DNA of 64,000 nucleotides from Perilla frutescens (taxonomy: Eukaryota > Streptophyta > Magnoliopsida > Lamiales > Lamiaceae): positions 34,584,664-34,648,663 of the forward strand of contig BRKX01000006.1 in assembly GCA_026008535.1 (NCBI GenBank). Reading direction: 5' to 3'. The position numbers and the translations under genes were made by a program. Positions 23,236 through 35,352 of the stretch are shown here, piece after piece (within the stretch, counting starts at the first letter, position 1; every line of letters begins with the position of its first letter). The notes under the pieces were generated by a model. That model was not told the origin of the DNA and searched no databases. It saw nothing but the letters and a program-made list of their open reading frames with translations.

Positions 23236-24665
23236 ATAACATGTACTTTAAGAATCATAAATGTGATGCATGATGCAATAATAATTTATCCTACCAATTC
23301 CAAGGTAATTTAATCTCACAATTGATATGCCGCCGTAGGGTAGGTCAAATCAAAAGATAATTAAATAAAGACAATCTCCATTAATAAAATAAATAATCAA
23401 GACATCTCATATCTTCATTTATTTTATTAATCACCTTTTATTTCAGTCAAAAATATTAACAAACAATTTATTAATATTTTATGAGTGTTACCCACTATTT
23501 CAGTCTTTTAAAACTAATTCATAATCGCCGCCGTAGGGTAGGAAGATCAAGAATTAAATTTCAAAAACTTATCCTTTCGGAGACAAAGCCCTGATTATTG
23601 ATTTTTAGTGAAAGCCTTCCGTAGGGGGACGAAAGCTAGTCGTCGCGAGGCGTCACTAAAATCTCACCTTGCTTTTATCAATAGTGGAGACTATAGGTAT
23701 TATTGTCATAAAACCTTCTCCCACTCATTATTTTATAATAAAAGTTTCATAAACTTTTAAGTTATAAAACATCATATGTTTTAATAAAATACAATCTTAT
23801 TGGTTTATTTGATTAAAATAATTATATTTCAATCTAACAATTAGATTAAAATAAATTATCTAAGCAAAATTTTATAATAAAAGTTTCATAAACTCTTAAG
23901 TTATAAAACATCATATGTTTTAACAAAAACCAATCTTATTGATTATTTGATTAAAATTAATTTTCAACAATCTAACTTTTAGACACCAAAAATTAAATAT
24001 TTAATCAAATCCTTAAATTATCAAAATAATTAAGGAATTAGGATGATCCAAAAAAAAGAACAAAAATAAACACAAGAAAAATACAGAATTAGTCTATCTT
24101 AAAATTCGAACAATTCGATTGCTGCCCCCGATGGACCATACTGGTATTTTTATTTTATTTTCATTTTTTTTATTAAAATAAAAATCAGATTTAAATCATC
24201 CATCACAAAAAATAATAATAATCTATCTCATAGATTATATCTATCTTATAGATCAATCATAATATTAAACTATTTAAATTATGAACATGCTCGGAGTGGG
24301 TTTCATGAATGGCATAATAATGCATGGCACATATATCACATATACATAAAATAATTTGCAAGAAATTATAAACGATGAATTGGATCGATGTCTTAAATTA
24401 CACCCCTAAATCTAAACAGGAAATTGTAAATTACATAGCGGGGTAATCGGGAAGGGAAAACCAATCTATATAAAAATTACAACTTCTATACCCTTTAAAC
24501 TTAGGGTGTACATCATGATCCTATCAAAAAATAATTTAAGGCATCAATCCAAAAACATCCATGCATCCATTCATCCATTCATCACAAACAATAAGATCAA
24601 ATCATATAGCCCACTCCTAAATAAATTTAATTCCATGGAATTATATTCTTATATCAAAACAACCT
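23236..24665 (-). other. Leader region of the intronic copia element
   Basis: About 1.4 kb between primer-binding site and gag without coding potential. It holds two copies of an AT-rich unit starting TTTTATAATAAAAGTTTC at 23731 and 23870 (period 139 bp), and repeated GCCGCCGTAGGGTAGG motifs at about 23328 and 23527. This could be packaging or leader RNA structure; the role is not visible. Confidence 0.7.
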
Positions 24666-24678
24666 GGCTCTGATACCA
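24666..24678 (-). other. Primer-binding site of the intronic copia element
   Basis: The minus strand reads TGGTATCAGAGCC, complementary to initiator tRNA-Met, 2 bp inside the 5' LTR. Confidence 0.88.
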
Positions 24679-24680
24679 AT

Positions 24681-26555
24681 TCTTGGAAATTAAACCGGTC
24701 CGAAACAAATTTCGGGTCGAATAAAATCCGTCTTTTCGATCAAATCGAACTGGAGCAGAAGCGGTATAAATCAGACAATAGATCGTGATATAAAAATATA
24801 ATATCCATGCGAATTAAATTTATTTAATGCTAATGAAGAGATGAAGAAAATACCTTTTTCTTAAATCTCCTTTGTCTTCTTCGATCAACCTTTGAATCTT
24901 GAAGCTCGTAAACACCACGATCTTCCGATTCGATCCTCCCTTTGAACGGTAGTGAGTGGGCACCGGAATAAATCTATTAAGTTCCTAACTTAATTTTTCT
25001 ACGATTATTTTAACACATGAAATCGTAAAATTGAGCTATAATATTAGGATGATATTTAATCTGAATTAAATATAAACAAAAGAGGAAGAGAAAATGAAAT
25101 TGAATGGCTTTTGATTTCACAAAATCAAATTCACGCAAGACGTGAATTAATTCTAATCAAAATAGAATTAATTAAGCAATTCTTTGATTTGTAATCTCAA
25201 CACAATTCACGTCTCACTGTGAATCTCCAAATCGGCATCCTCAATTCTCTTTTCTTATGTTATATTTATAGTTAGATTTAGGTCAAATCCCAATACATAT
25301 CAGTTTCCTATCTTAAACAGATTATGAATCATATAAGATAAGGAAACAAATTAATAATTATCTCAAATAATTATTAATTATTATTAATATGTAAATAATA
25401 TAATTATCTTATATTTATTTAATTCCTAGCACAGTCAAACTGTGGAATATCATATATTCCCGGAATTAACTAATATTTATATATAAGCCCAAACTTTATG
25501 AAAACTTATTTTTCATAATACTTTAGGAACTTAAATATTATTATCAACCCGTCAATCATATAGGAAGGCGAATCGGGGACCATGGACCTATAATCAAGAG
25601 CTCCAATAAATCGAATAAATAATTAAACTCTTTAATTAATTTATTTGATTTATTAATTCTGATATTATTCCACTAAAAATTCGGAATTGCACTCTCTTTA
25701 ATTATAGAACATATTTACTCTACGAATTTGAGCAGTCCATTGATTTAATCATTTCATACGAATAAATCCTCCATAGATAATTCATAATTGAAGACAGGTA
25801 ATATCCGTTAACCTCTTCAATTATTTCTTTTCCTCATTTACCATTAATTCACCAGTGAGCGATTAATTTATAAACAATTTATAAATTAGAGATCTCAAAT
25901 CACTCGGTTCCAGAATTAACAAATGAGAGAATTATCTTTCTACTTCTCAAAAGAATGAATGGATTCCATATCTATAAATTCCATTCCCAACTATTTAATT
26001 CAAACGTGAATCTAAAATGCAAGTTTAGAGAATGTTGGCAAACAATCTTTAACGAGCAGATTAAGAATCACATTCAAATAAACAGGAGTCTATAATCACT
26101 CAGGATTAAGATTATTCATATATGATCATCTTGTAATTTAATTTAATATTCCTTTTCTTTAACGGAATTTGAAGGAGTAATTAAATTAAATCGGTCCAAG
26201 TCCTATATGATCGTATCATATATAAATGCACTCAACTGGATGTCTCCACATCAACGGTTTGGATAAAATGGTCACATTCATAATGTCATCGGGCTGCATT
26301 AGTGACATTTTAATTAAAGATCCCATATTTTAATTAAATTCATCACGGACTTCATTTTTAGTTTATTTTCCATAATCTTAATCCTCTTGTATATAACACT
26401 TATATACTAAGATTATGGTAACATCAAATAAATTAGGGATTTTCTGTGATGTAAAATAAATGCATACAAGAAGAATATTAGTTTGAAAATAAATGTCGCT
26501 TTTATTAATAAGATAAAAACAATTCACCATTACTTTAAGAGCACAATCCCCAACA
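24681..26555 (-). repeat. 5' LTR of the intronic copia element
   Basis: 1875 bp, nearly identical to 17360-19234. Its inner end reads TCTTGG on the plus strand where the other LTR has TGTTGG, a single change that destroys the terminal CA in element sense. It ends CCCCAACA before GTCCC. A TATA box lies at about 25262-25271 (minus). Confidence 0.93.
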
Positions 26556-26837
26556 GTCCCTAACACTTTCCGTCAGTGGTATTACTTTTGTGAGTTTATA
26601 TGTTCAAATAGTTAGGAACATAGAATCAGAAAGTTAACATAGTATAATGTACTGCTAGTCGAGTTCGTGGACACAGTTTGAATTTCATGTTAACTTGTAT
26701 TAAAGTAGAAATGTAGAATGAATTTCAACCACTCTGCTCCGCTGAATTGTCAATTTGTTTCCATTTTTTTAATGGCTTCTCTTTTTGGCCTTTTTTTGTT
26801 GTTGTTCTGAAAACTCTGTAATTTTTGGTATATTCAG

Positions 26838-27227
26838 ATGTTTATGGTGATTAGAAAACAAGATTGGTACAAATCTGATGTTTACCTGTACAAGGATTTG
26901 ATTGTTGCACTGGCTAGACGAAAAAAGATGAATGATGCAATGGATTTATGGCAAAATATGATGGAGGAAAATTTATTTCCTGATTCTCAGACTTATACGG
27001 AAGTTATCCGTGCTTTCTTACAGTATGGCTCTCCTGCTGATGCCATGAATATCTATGAGGATATGAAAAAGTCTCCAGATCCTCCCGAAAAATTGCCTTT
27101 TTGGATATTATTGAAGGGGCTACTTCCGCATCCCTTGTTAAGGAACCAAGTCAAACACGAGTTCAAGGAATTTTTTCCCGATCAACGTGGTTTTGATCCC
27201 CCTGAGGAGATTTTTGGATTACGATGA
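26838..27227 (+). CDS. PPR protein, THA8-like: exon 2
   Basis: Terminal exon, 129 codons plus TGA, phase 0 with exon 1 (LAVK|MFMVIRKQDWY). Two PPR units are visible: roughly exon residues 12-46 (DVYLYKDLIVALARRKKMND, AMDLWQNM) and 47-82 (DSQTYTEVIRAFLQYGSPAD, AMNIYEDM). A conserved C-terminal tail follows (LPFWILLKGLLPHPLL, then FDPPEEIFGLR). The exon is fully open and well conserved in style, so selection acted recently. The family is small PPR proteins imported into plastids or mitochondria. A poly(A) signal follows 80 bp downstream. Neighbour: RING-H2 gene in opposite orientation 1 kb away. Confidence 0.88.
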   Translation: MFMVIRKQDWYKSDVYLYKDLIVALARRKKMNDAMDLWQNMMEENLFPDSQTYTEVIRAFLQYGSPADAMNIYEDMKKSPDPPEKLPFWILLKGLLPHPLLRNQVKHEFKEFFPDQRGFDPPEEIFGLR

Positions 27228-27305
27228 GGTTTGTGCTTTGTCAATTTGTGGTACATTATGTTTCTATTTATGAGCTCTGGGAAGAGGATGCTGCTTCATT
27301 TTTGT

Positions 27306-27311
27306 AATAAA
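27306..27311 (+). terminator. Possible poly(A) signal of the PPR gene
   Basis: AATAAA about 80 bp after the stop codon, with T-rich sequence on both sides. Plausible plant 3' end, motif-based. Confidence 0.4.
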
Positions 27312-28095
27312 CCCGAGTTGAGTATGGTTTCATCAGAAGCTTTACTCAGACACCTGATTTCTGTTTATAGAACAGTTTCTTGTATGCTGTCACTGTTGAG
27401 ATTTCTCTTTTTGCAATATCTGATGTCACTTTGGATCAAGTCTAAGAATCCTAGCTTATATTTGAACAAGGTAGCAAACTCAAAATAATTGCTTGATTTT
27501 TCATGTTTTCTGATGTTTTTCATCCTTTTCTTTCTCCAGATACAGCTCATCCATCTTTTGTTTTTTGCCCCCACTAAAAAGCAATAGTGATGCAGTAGTG
27601 GATTTTGGGTTATTTTGTTTTAGATGCATCATGCATTCTCTGTTCTTCAGTTTTGTTTGTCTATTACGTACTATGAGATATCATCTCAAGCTGGAGATAT
27701 ACAGACAATTCAAGTCAGAGTGATCAGTTTTAAAGCTTTCTGAATATCTATGATTTGCCTGAGGCTTCCATTTGAGTTACTGACTGCATTTGGGTTCAGG
27801 AACTCGGAATACTCTAATCTGTTGTCGAGGGATTGGACCTGCTTGAATCTGACTAAGCGGTACCTCTGTTCCAAGCACACACTACGCGAGCAAGAAGAAA
27901 ACCTGCTGATGCTTTGCTTGTCTAATGAATGGTGGATCCAAGTGCTGCCTTTATGGTTTTCATCTGTGTATGTATTTAGTTAGGTGTAACATTATGGGCG
28001 TCATTTTTTCTTCTGCGACATTAACATTATAGGCCAGAGCTAAATTGAGACTGCCAACGAAGTCCAGATACTAAAATAGCAGAAATGCTGAAATT

Positions 28096-28097
<2 letters not shown>
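27312..28097. other. Intergenic, no gene seen
   Basis: Between the convergent PPR and RING-H2 genes. Short open frames exist (for example 27750-27983), but none shows a known motif or codon bias. Part is likely 3' UTR. Confidence 0.5.

Positions 28098-28138
<41 letters not shown>
28098..28138. repeat. (CT)n microsatellite
   Basis: An uninterrupted run of about 20 CT units, 130 bp beyond the stop of the RING-H2 gene, probably in or near its 3' UTR. Confidence 0.95.
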
Positions 28139-28140
<2 letters not shown>

Positions 28141-28266
28141 TGTGGATGTTTGGTTTGTAGCTATATTTCCTAGTTGCTAAACATTGAAAAAAGAAAAAGA
28201 AAGCATCTTTTCCATTGTGAAAATGAGCGTATATACATGTGAAGGGAATATTGAAGAAAAGAAAGG

Positions 28267-28683
28267 CTAGGAATGAGGTAGAAAAGAGAGAGCAGAATTG
28301 TATTGGTGCAGCAGGAAGGATCTGCATAAGGGGCAGGTGAATCGGCAAGTCTCGAGCCATTTGTCCATGCATTCGACGTGAAACGTGTGGCCGCACCTTC
28401 CTAATTTGTTAACCAAGTCTTGTTTATGGAACTCCACTAGGCAAATCGAGCACATATCATCTTCTTCGGCATGTCCATTGATGCACTGTAAATCGTGAAA
28501 GGGGGTAACTGGGAGATCCAGGTTGCATGATGGAGAGTCTTGAGAAAGTTGATGGTGTGGGTTAAGGAGGAAGGCCAAGATTCTGAGAAATGATTGAGTT
28601 GCCCGGAGGAGTGGGATCCATATGCAGCTGCAGAAGATGAAGGTGATACTAAACACATGGGATTCTGCATACATACAAATCAT
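28267..28683 (-). CDS. RING-H2 finger protein, putative E3 ubiquitin ligase
   Basis: Intronless 138-residue protein. The start is the ATG at 28683; a second ATG at codon 4 is possible. Residues 10-40 are hydrophobic (FSITFIFCSCIW and ILAFLL blocks), likely one membrane anchor. A complete RING-H2 domain follows at residues 78-120: C78, C81, C97, H99, H102, C105, C117, C120, with W109 and CPLC, which is the E2-binding type. Such small membrane RING-H2 proteins (RHA/ATL-like) transfer ubiquitin from E2 enzymes to substrates, often in stress or hormone responses; substrate unknown. A TATA box lies 65-73 bp upstream. The gene is convergent with the PPR gene. All metal ligands are present and no defect is seen. 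Confidence 0.88.
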   Translation of the reverse strand: MICMYAESHVFSITFIFCSCIWIPLLRATQSFLRILAFLLNPHHQLSQDSPSCNLDLPVTPFHDLQCINGHAEEDDMCSICLVEFHKQDLVNKLGRCGHTFHVECMDKWLETCRFTCPLCRSFLLHQYNSALSFLPHS

Positions 28684-28747
28684 TTTTAATTTTTCTAGCT
28701 CTCTGCAGATTTGGATTTGGGGTGGGAATTGGGGGTGTGTGGTTGGG

Positions 28748-28756
28748 TTTATATAG
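28748..28756 (-). promoter_or_regulatory. TATA box of the RING-H2 gene
   Basis: The minus strand reads CTATATAAA, 65-73 bp upstream of the start codon, a spacing typical of a short plant 5' UTR. Confidence 0.65.
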
Positions 28757-29664
28757 AATTAAGGAGTGAGCAAAGGGAGGGGAGGGGCAATCATGGCTCA
28801 CAAGTCAACTGTAATTTCTTGGGTTTTTGAAATATGATCTTTATGGATTTCCCAAAACACTGGTGATCTTTACTGGTTATTTATACCTTTTTGACTTCTG
28901 GAGCTCCCTCCTCATACCATACCCTCTACATCTACATCTTACTAGTAACTATTATTGCACAACTCGAATCTTTTCCATGATACTAACTTCGTAGCCGCTT
29001 TTTAAAGCTTCTATGGAACCTATAAAAACCAAAATGCTTATGTTAAGATAGGCCGGTAGATAGATAAGAATTTTCTGATAATCTATAAGAAAATATAAAG
29101 TTATTATATAATATTATATATATATATAAGAAAATATAAAGTTATTATATAATATTATATATATATATAAGAAAATATAAAGTTATTATATAATATATTA
29201 TTTAAATATGTAAATAACAAATTGTATTCAATAAATTATATAATAATATATTATATATGATATATTAAAGAAATTAATTAATAGGTAATAAGTACATTAA
29301 ACTTGAAGATGAGATCATCTAGTCTACTTTCTAAGTCTGACTATTGTGTTCCACCATCAAACCACTATTATAATAATATTTATTTTAAAAATAATAAAAA
29401 TTATTATAATATAACCGATTATAATTAATACTTATGACTAAAAATTAAATTTCGCAAATCTCTGTTGGATATAGTCTAATTTATCATCAACCCTGACTAT
29501 GGCAAGAGATCTTGTGGGGAGTAGGCCGCCGGTGGAAACCAAACATTTCTATTGATAAACTCAAACTATTAGAACATCTTTCTGTGACAAAGTAAGCTTG
29601 AAACCCTAAATTTCAACATGAAAGTATTAGGTCATATTGGGAACTTAACTCCTTTATACATGTC
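28757..29664. other. Intergenic, promoter-proximal and AT-rich
   Basis: Upstream DNA of the RING-H2 gene. No ORF. It includes a 41-bp tandem repeat listed separately. Confidence 0.6.
29087..29209. repeat. 41-bp tandem repeat, three copies
   Basis: Units begin AAGAAAATATAAAG at 29087, 29128 and 29169. The first two are identical, and the third diverges at its end. Confidence 0.85.
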
Positions 29665-29930
29665 TAGGGATATTAACGAGTCAGTCGAGTATCGCTCGTT
29701 CAAGTATTTGTGGGCTCAAGCTCGGCTCAATTACTTAAAATTCGAGCTCGAACTCGAGCTCAACTTAGGTTCGGCTTGATTATTTAAAATTCAAGCCCGA
29801 ACTCGAGCTCGGCTCGTTTAATTATTTTCTCAATATTGATATCTTTTCTATTTCTCGTTTTCTTTTCTTTTTTATATTTATAAATTTATACTATGTGTCT
29901 ATTAGTTACTATCACACGTACACGTGTGTG

Positions 29931-29979
29931 TAGTGGCGGATCCAGAATAAAATTTTAGGGGGAGCATCATTGTCTCGTG

Positions 29980-30010
<31 letters not shown>

Positions 30011-30513
30011 GCCATTAAATAAATAAATATTGGCAAGGTCCCCTATTCTAGATCACGATTTAAATTAAAAAAAAAATACTCTTCATATTCTATAATGAAA
30101 AAATGTATATAAACAAATTGATAAAAATAATGAAATTGAATCATAATTTAACTTAAAAAAGTATTATTATGAAATAAAAAATATTAATACTACTATAAAA
30201 AATTGAAAGAACAAAAAATAAAGAAAAAAATTAACATACTTGTAAGACTCGAGAGAGAACAGACGAGAGAAAATTGAAGTTTGAATTAATTCAATTTACT
30301 TAGTTAGTAAAGCATGAATCATTAACATTTATATAAGTGGGAGAGGCCCAAAATTTACCAAGCCCAATTAATCACTTTCCTTTCCTTTAAAATTTAACTT
30401 CAAAACCTACATAATTATATTTAGAAAAATATATATATAAGCTATATGTAATAATAAAAAAATGAGGGGGGGGGGGGGGGGAGTGCCCCCTTACATCCTT
30501 ACATCCGCCTCTG
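29931..30513. mobile_element. hAT-type MITE (about 580 bp)
   Basis: The left end TAGTGGCGGATCCAG and the right end (in reverse CAGAGGCGGATGTAAGG) are the common plant hAT terminus. Flanking 8-mers CGTGTGTG and TGTGTATG agree at six of eight positions. A poly-G run (30463-30481) lies near the right end. No coding capacity. Confidence 0.65.
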
Positions 30514-30639
30514 TGTGTATGTAATATGTGTGTGTATTAGTTATCAAATGTGTATCATAAGATTCATGAATCATAACTCATGAGTGATATTCTATTTCAA
30601 TATATTAAGATAATTTATAAATTAATGATTCTATATTAT

Positions 30640-31818
30640 TTAAGAGACTATTAATTCTTAACTTTTTTAATTATTATACTTAATTTAGCCTATTTAATTA
30701 TTATACTTAGTTTAGCCTATTTAATGTTACTCTTAATTTTTATTAATTTTTTATTTATTTCTATGTGCATATTGAATAATGTAACCTATAGTTATATAAA
30801 CTATATACTGTAATACAAATAGTATATATAACTAAGAATTTAAGATTAACTTTATAACATTGATGATAACTCATAAGAAATAAGTATATTGTTATTCTTG
30901 AACTTGTTTTCTTAATTTTGATAAGTAATTTTTGAGAAATTATTATGTTTTCAATATCATTTATTTCATTTCATATTTCTTATTTAATGAATTGAGAATG
31001 ATTATTTTGTCAATATTAGTCTTAATTTTTGTTAGTTTTCTTTTTGCCTTTTATAGCTATGTACATTTTAATTAGATTGGCTATATAGTAGAATAATAAT
31101 CGATAGACAATAGTATTATTAGTATATATATAACTAAGAGTTTAAGATTAATTATATAATATTGGTGCTTAGAATATTGTTATTCTTGAATATTTGATTA
31201 GTTTTAATTTCTGTTTATTTTCCTTTTCATATATTATTGTGTTACTTTCGATAATATTAGTTTAATACCATTGATTACATTTCATGTATTAATATTTAAT
31301 GATGAGTATTATTTTGTCGAATCGTCAATATTAATCTTAATTTCTTTTTTTTCTTTATTATTTTACACGTATTATAAATTTATAATTTATAACTTATAAC
31401 TTACATTCTTATAAGTTATAACTAATAATCTAATATGAATTATAATCTATATATTATATACTATATATTGTTAATTTTCTTTTTTCTTTATTTTCTTTTA
31501 TTACTCATCTACTCTTGTACTAAGCATCTGATTTCTAAATTTTGATAATATTAGATTAATATTATTGATTTCCTTTCATATTTATTATTTAATGAATTGA
31601 GAAATATTATTTTGTAAATATTCGTCTTAATTTCTCTTATTATTTAATATTTATTATTGAGTCGTTCAATTTCTTAATTTCGATAATATTAATATAATAT
31701 CATATTTCGCACTATTATTTATTATACTAATATATATGTGAAATTATAAATGAGATAAACTATATTATATATAATATGTATATATATAGTTCATTAGTTT
31801 GTCTGTTTTTGTATATAA
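30640..31818. repeat. Diverged ~300-bp tandem repeats inside the hAT-like element
   Basis: Related blocks recur, such as TAACTAAGAATTTAAGATTAA near 30829 and 31126 (period about 297), and TTTGATAATATTAG blocks near 31250, 31541 and 31680. The array continues to the right of the Helitron at 36661-36760. Confidence 0.55.
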
Positions 31819-31846
31819 CTAGTATTACACTCGTGCGATACACGGA
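31819..31846 (-). other. Helitron 3' terminus and hairpin
   Basis: CTAG end with a short GC-rich stem-loop upstream, the termination structure used in rolling-circle transposition. Confidence 0.8.
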
Positions 31847-34800
31847 TCACACGGTGAGAGACATATAAATAATTTGTATAAATAAATTAATTTACATTTA
31901 AATAATTAATAAAAACAATAAGAATGGTAAATATTTTCACAACATATTAAAGAACAATTATAAGTGGACGTGTGATTTTGTCTTCAAATCGGCATGAACG
32001 ACTTCAACCATTCAAAAGAGTACATTTAATTAGTAGAGTGTCCATTTAAAATGTTGAAAAAAAAAATCAATTAGAAGGATTTCTTAAATAATAGAAGAAA
32101 AACAAAAAGATCAACAAAATATACTCAGGTCTTGGATTTGGATATCGACGTCCATTCCAATTCATCTCTAGAGGTTCAGAATGCAGTATAATTTTGTCAA
32201 TAATGTATATCATCATAATAAAGATTAAGCAACAATGCAAATATAGTACACAAAAATAAATTGTATTTTCACATGACTTTGCTTGTGTACATTTTTATTA
32301 TAACAATTATCCACCTATACATGTCCTCTAATGCTTCACATGAATAAATATATCTACACTCGTAGTACATATTCATGTTGTCCACTAATTTACATGGATT
32401 TTGATTGATTACACCACTCTATGTACGTTAATATGAGCTCCATAATTCACCAACATATATCTATTGTGAGAAATATCATACTCCTCATAATCGTTAAGAA
32501 AAATATTGTTCTTCATAATCGTACGACCATTATCCATCAATATAAGTGATTTCAATGAATTTTCATGTAAATATTTTGTACAGATACCCTCTTACATGTA
32601 AGGACAATCCTTGTAGGCACTATACCACAAGCTCCATGAATCATGAACTCATATACTTTGTAATAGAACTCATCGACTGTTTCGTTCGAGAATTATACGA
32701 TATATATAATCTCCAATTGGATTTATATCTTAAATTTTAAAAATATATATGTACATGTAGGAGCCCACTCTTTTAAAACCTCATAGTGTATAAATGATTA
32801 AAAAAAAGACTAAGTGTCTCCTCCAAAAAAAAAAAAAAGACTAAGTGAAACACAAAATTAAAGTACAAGTTCTTATTAAGACAAAACTTAAGGTGTATAA
32901 AGTTTTACACATTCGTGTATATCATATCTAAATATTATTAATTCTCCTTTTAAATTTCAAATTCTTCCTGCCTGTCTTCAATTGAATAAATATATTTAGA
33001 TTTAAAGATTAAAAATCCATCTTAAAATAATTATTTAATTTCTATATGCAGTCAAATTTTACAAAATCTATTGTTATGTGGTAAGTACAAATTGAATATC
33101 AGGTGATAATTAACGACATAATATATTTCATGGTTAAAGGGTTTAGCAAGTAAATAGTTATTTATATTCATAAAAGCGTAATTAAATTAAACAACATGCC
33201 AAACTCTCTATTCTTAAATTATTAATTAGCAACTTTTTAATAAAATTAATGATTTATTATGCCCAAATAGTTTAGCAAGAATATTCAATTAAATTTGACA
33301 GCGACTAAAATTACAAATTACTAATTGAAAGTAAATTGTGATTAATAATCGATTAATTATTAAACACATATATACGACCGAATAATAAAACTTATTTCAT
33401 TATTATACAATTTAAAATAATATATTTAAAAAGTATAATTAGAATATGGCATAATACAATTATTTATAAACTGGATGATTGGTGATCCATATGAATAGAG
33501 ATGGTTTCAATCAATTAAGTTTAGTAATTATAATAAAATGAAAACACCAATTAATTGTAACAATCATTTGGCGGTGACTTCCAAAATATTTTATTTTTTT
33601 GATATATCACTTTCTATATCCATTCAAATAATCTAATTATGCAATGAAAATTTAATTCACAGGTTATTTAATTGAGAATTTTGACGGTTAACATATTTAA
33701 TATAATTAGATAAGTTTAAGCCATCTAACCAAATGTATTTCTATATAATCAAATCTACTTCTATATTTAATTAGCTCAACTTTATATTATAAGGAAATAT
33801 ATTAGATACGATAGTGCAATTATAATCAAGTCTATTTCCATATGTAAAAATTGTTAATATATTTAGAGAGGGAGAGAGACAGAGACAACTCACTACCACT
33901 CACATAATACATACAATTCACACATGTACACTCATCAAATCTATTTATACAATCAACGCAAAAATTAAAGCAATTTAGTCTCACTTAAATTTTTTGGAAG
34001 TTAGTATATTTAATTAATTTTGGTAAGTTGAAGCCATATATTCAAATTAGTTTTTATAATTAAAGCAATTTTGGGTGTAGATTATTATGTAGTTAAAATG
34101 CATTCTGAACCTCTAGAAATGAATTATAATTTATGCTATTATCTATAATCAAACTTACTTGTATATTTTAATCAATGCAATTATATGTGTGGATATCAAA
34201 TATAAAAATAAATTATATAATTTTAGATTAGAAAAAAAAAATAGAGAGAGATTTGGGCAGTGAAAGCTAGATTTTCATGGGGCATTTACTTTGGGGATAG
34301 ATTAGACTGATAAAAATAATAATCTACCTCATATTTTGATGAATTAAACAATTTTAAGATTGAATCCTTCAAATTAAAACACTCCTTACTATATGTGGTG
34401 ACTGATGACTATCTTGTTTTTTCTATACTGTAGTGCGTGTGCGCGTGTGTAATTATAGATATGTATATCTCTAAAAAATTATAATTAATTACATTTATTC
34501 CATTTCTGAATAGTATTAACATATATAGTATAAAGGAAATTACATTTTTCTAGTATTAAACTAATTAATAAAATTAGTCCAATTAAATAACTTCTGCAAT
34601 TATATGATATCAATATAATTCCATTGTTTTGTCATTATTAACGTAAGTAAAGTTCTTATAATTAAAGTAACAGTTGGAAACCAATCTGAATTCTGATTAG
34701 TATAATTATTTAATATCTTAAAAAGTAATTAATTTATAGCAAACAATCAAATAAGAGGAACAAAACTTTAAAAGTGACACAAATATGGCTATATTGTCTT

Positions 34801-35196
34801 ACGTTATGAAAAATGTGACCTTATTTATTAAAATATGTAGAAATCTAAAAAATATACGCAATACTACAAATATTAAACTAAGAATATCATGAACAATCAT
34901 TTTGAAGTGAAGAAGGCATTCTTTTCTTTGTGACTTCCATTGTGTTCATCTGAATCCTCATCATCAATCTTTATCTATCATTAGGATACATTTTCCAATT
35001 TGACAAACATAAGTTCTCTACCAATTCAATCACCATCAGTTCCTGCAAACTCATGAACATAGAATATACGATTTTTTCCGACATAAATATGCATAATTGA
35101 TTTATTGGATAAGCATGTATCTGAGTAAATAAATATACATTTTTCAGTGATGCCATAAGAAAGACATATTAAAAGAAAAATCAGTCTCTTCTGGGA

Positions 35197-35352
35197 CTAC
35201 CTCCATCTCTTTTGTAGAACTGTAGAAGAAAATTCACCATTTAAGAGATATATGAACATATCATATTCAAACACTTCAATTAAATCCATCAAATCATCTA
35301 ATGAGTCTTCCGGCCAGGGTCTACTAATAGGATGTTCCAAAGATGAATCCTA
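35197..35352 (-). other. Unidentified open fragment in the Helitron
   Basis: About 50 codons open on the minus strand, with an acidic part (PEDSLDDLMDLIEVFEYDM) and ending QKRWR then TAG. It has a protein-like composition in otherwise AT-rich DNA. It could be a captured exon or chance. No family recognised. Confidence 0.25.

Larger units (their letters stand above)
17360..26555 (-). mobile_element. Ty1/copia retrotransposon with 1.9-kb LTRs, in the PPR intron
   Basis: Minus-strand element: 5' LTR 24681-26555, primer-binding site 24666-24678, leader, gag-pro-int-RT-RNase H (23235 to 19249), polypurine tract 19235-19251, 3' LTR 17360-19234. Flanking 5-mers are GTCCG (17355-17359) and GTCCC (26556-26560), a near-perfect target duplication. 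The order integrase before RT defines copia. The LTRs are the same length and differ at few visible sites, so the insertion is recent on a plant scale. The coding region carries several stops and frameshifts and is non-autonomous. Confidence 0.93.
17041..26837 (+). other. Intron of the PPR gene, expanded by a copia element
   Basis: Donor AAG|GTTAAT at 17040/17041 and acceptor TATATTCAG|ATG at 26837/26838, preceded by a T-rich tract. Without the retrotransposon and one copy of its target duplication the intron would be about 600 bp. Both splice sites look intact, so correct splicing across 9.8 kb is possible. Confidence 0.8.

Noticed and set aside
27231..27983. Two plus-strand ORFs downstream of the PPR gene
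   Set aside because: No recognisable domain, ordinary AT-rich composition, and the first overlaps the likely 3' UTR of the PPR gene.
28040..28670. Other minus-strand frames overlapping the RING-H2 gene
   Set aside because: They lack the RING cysteines and histidines, and one depends on the CT repeat for its length.
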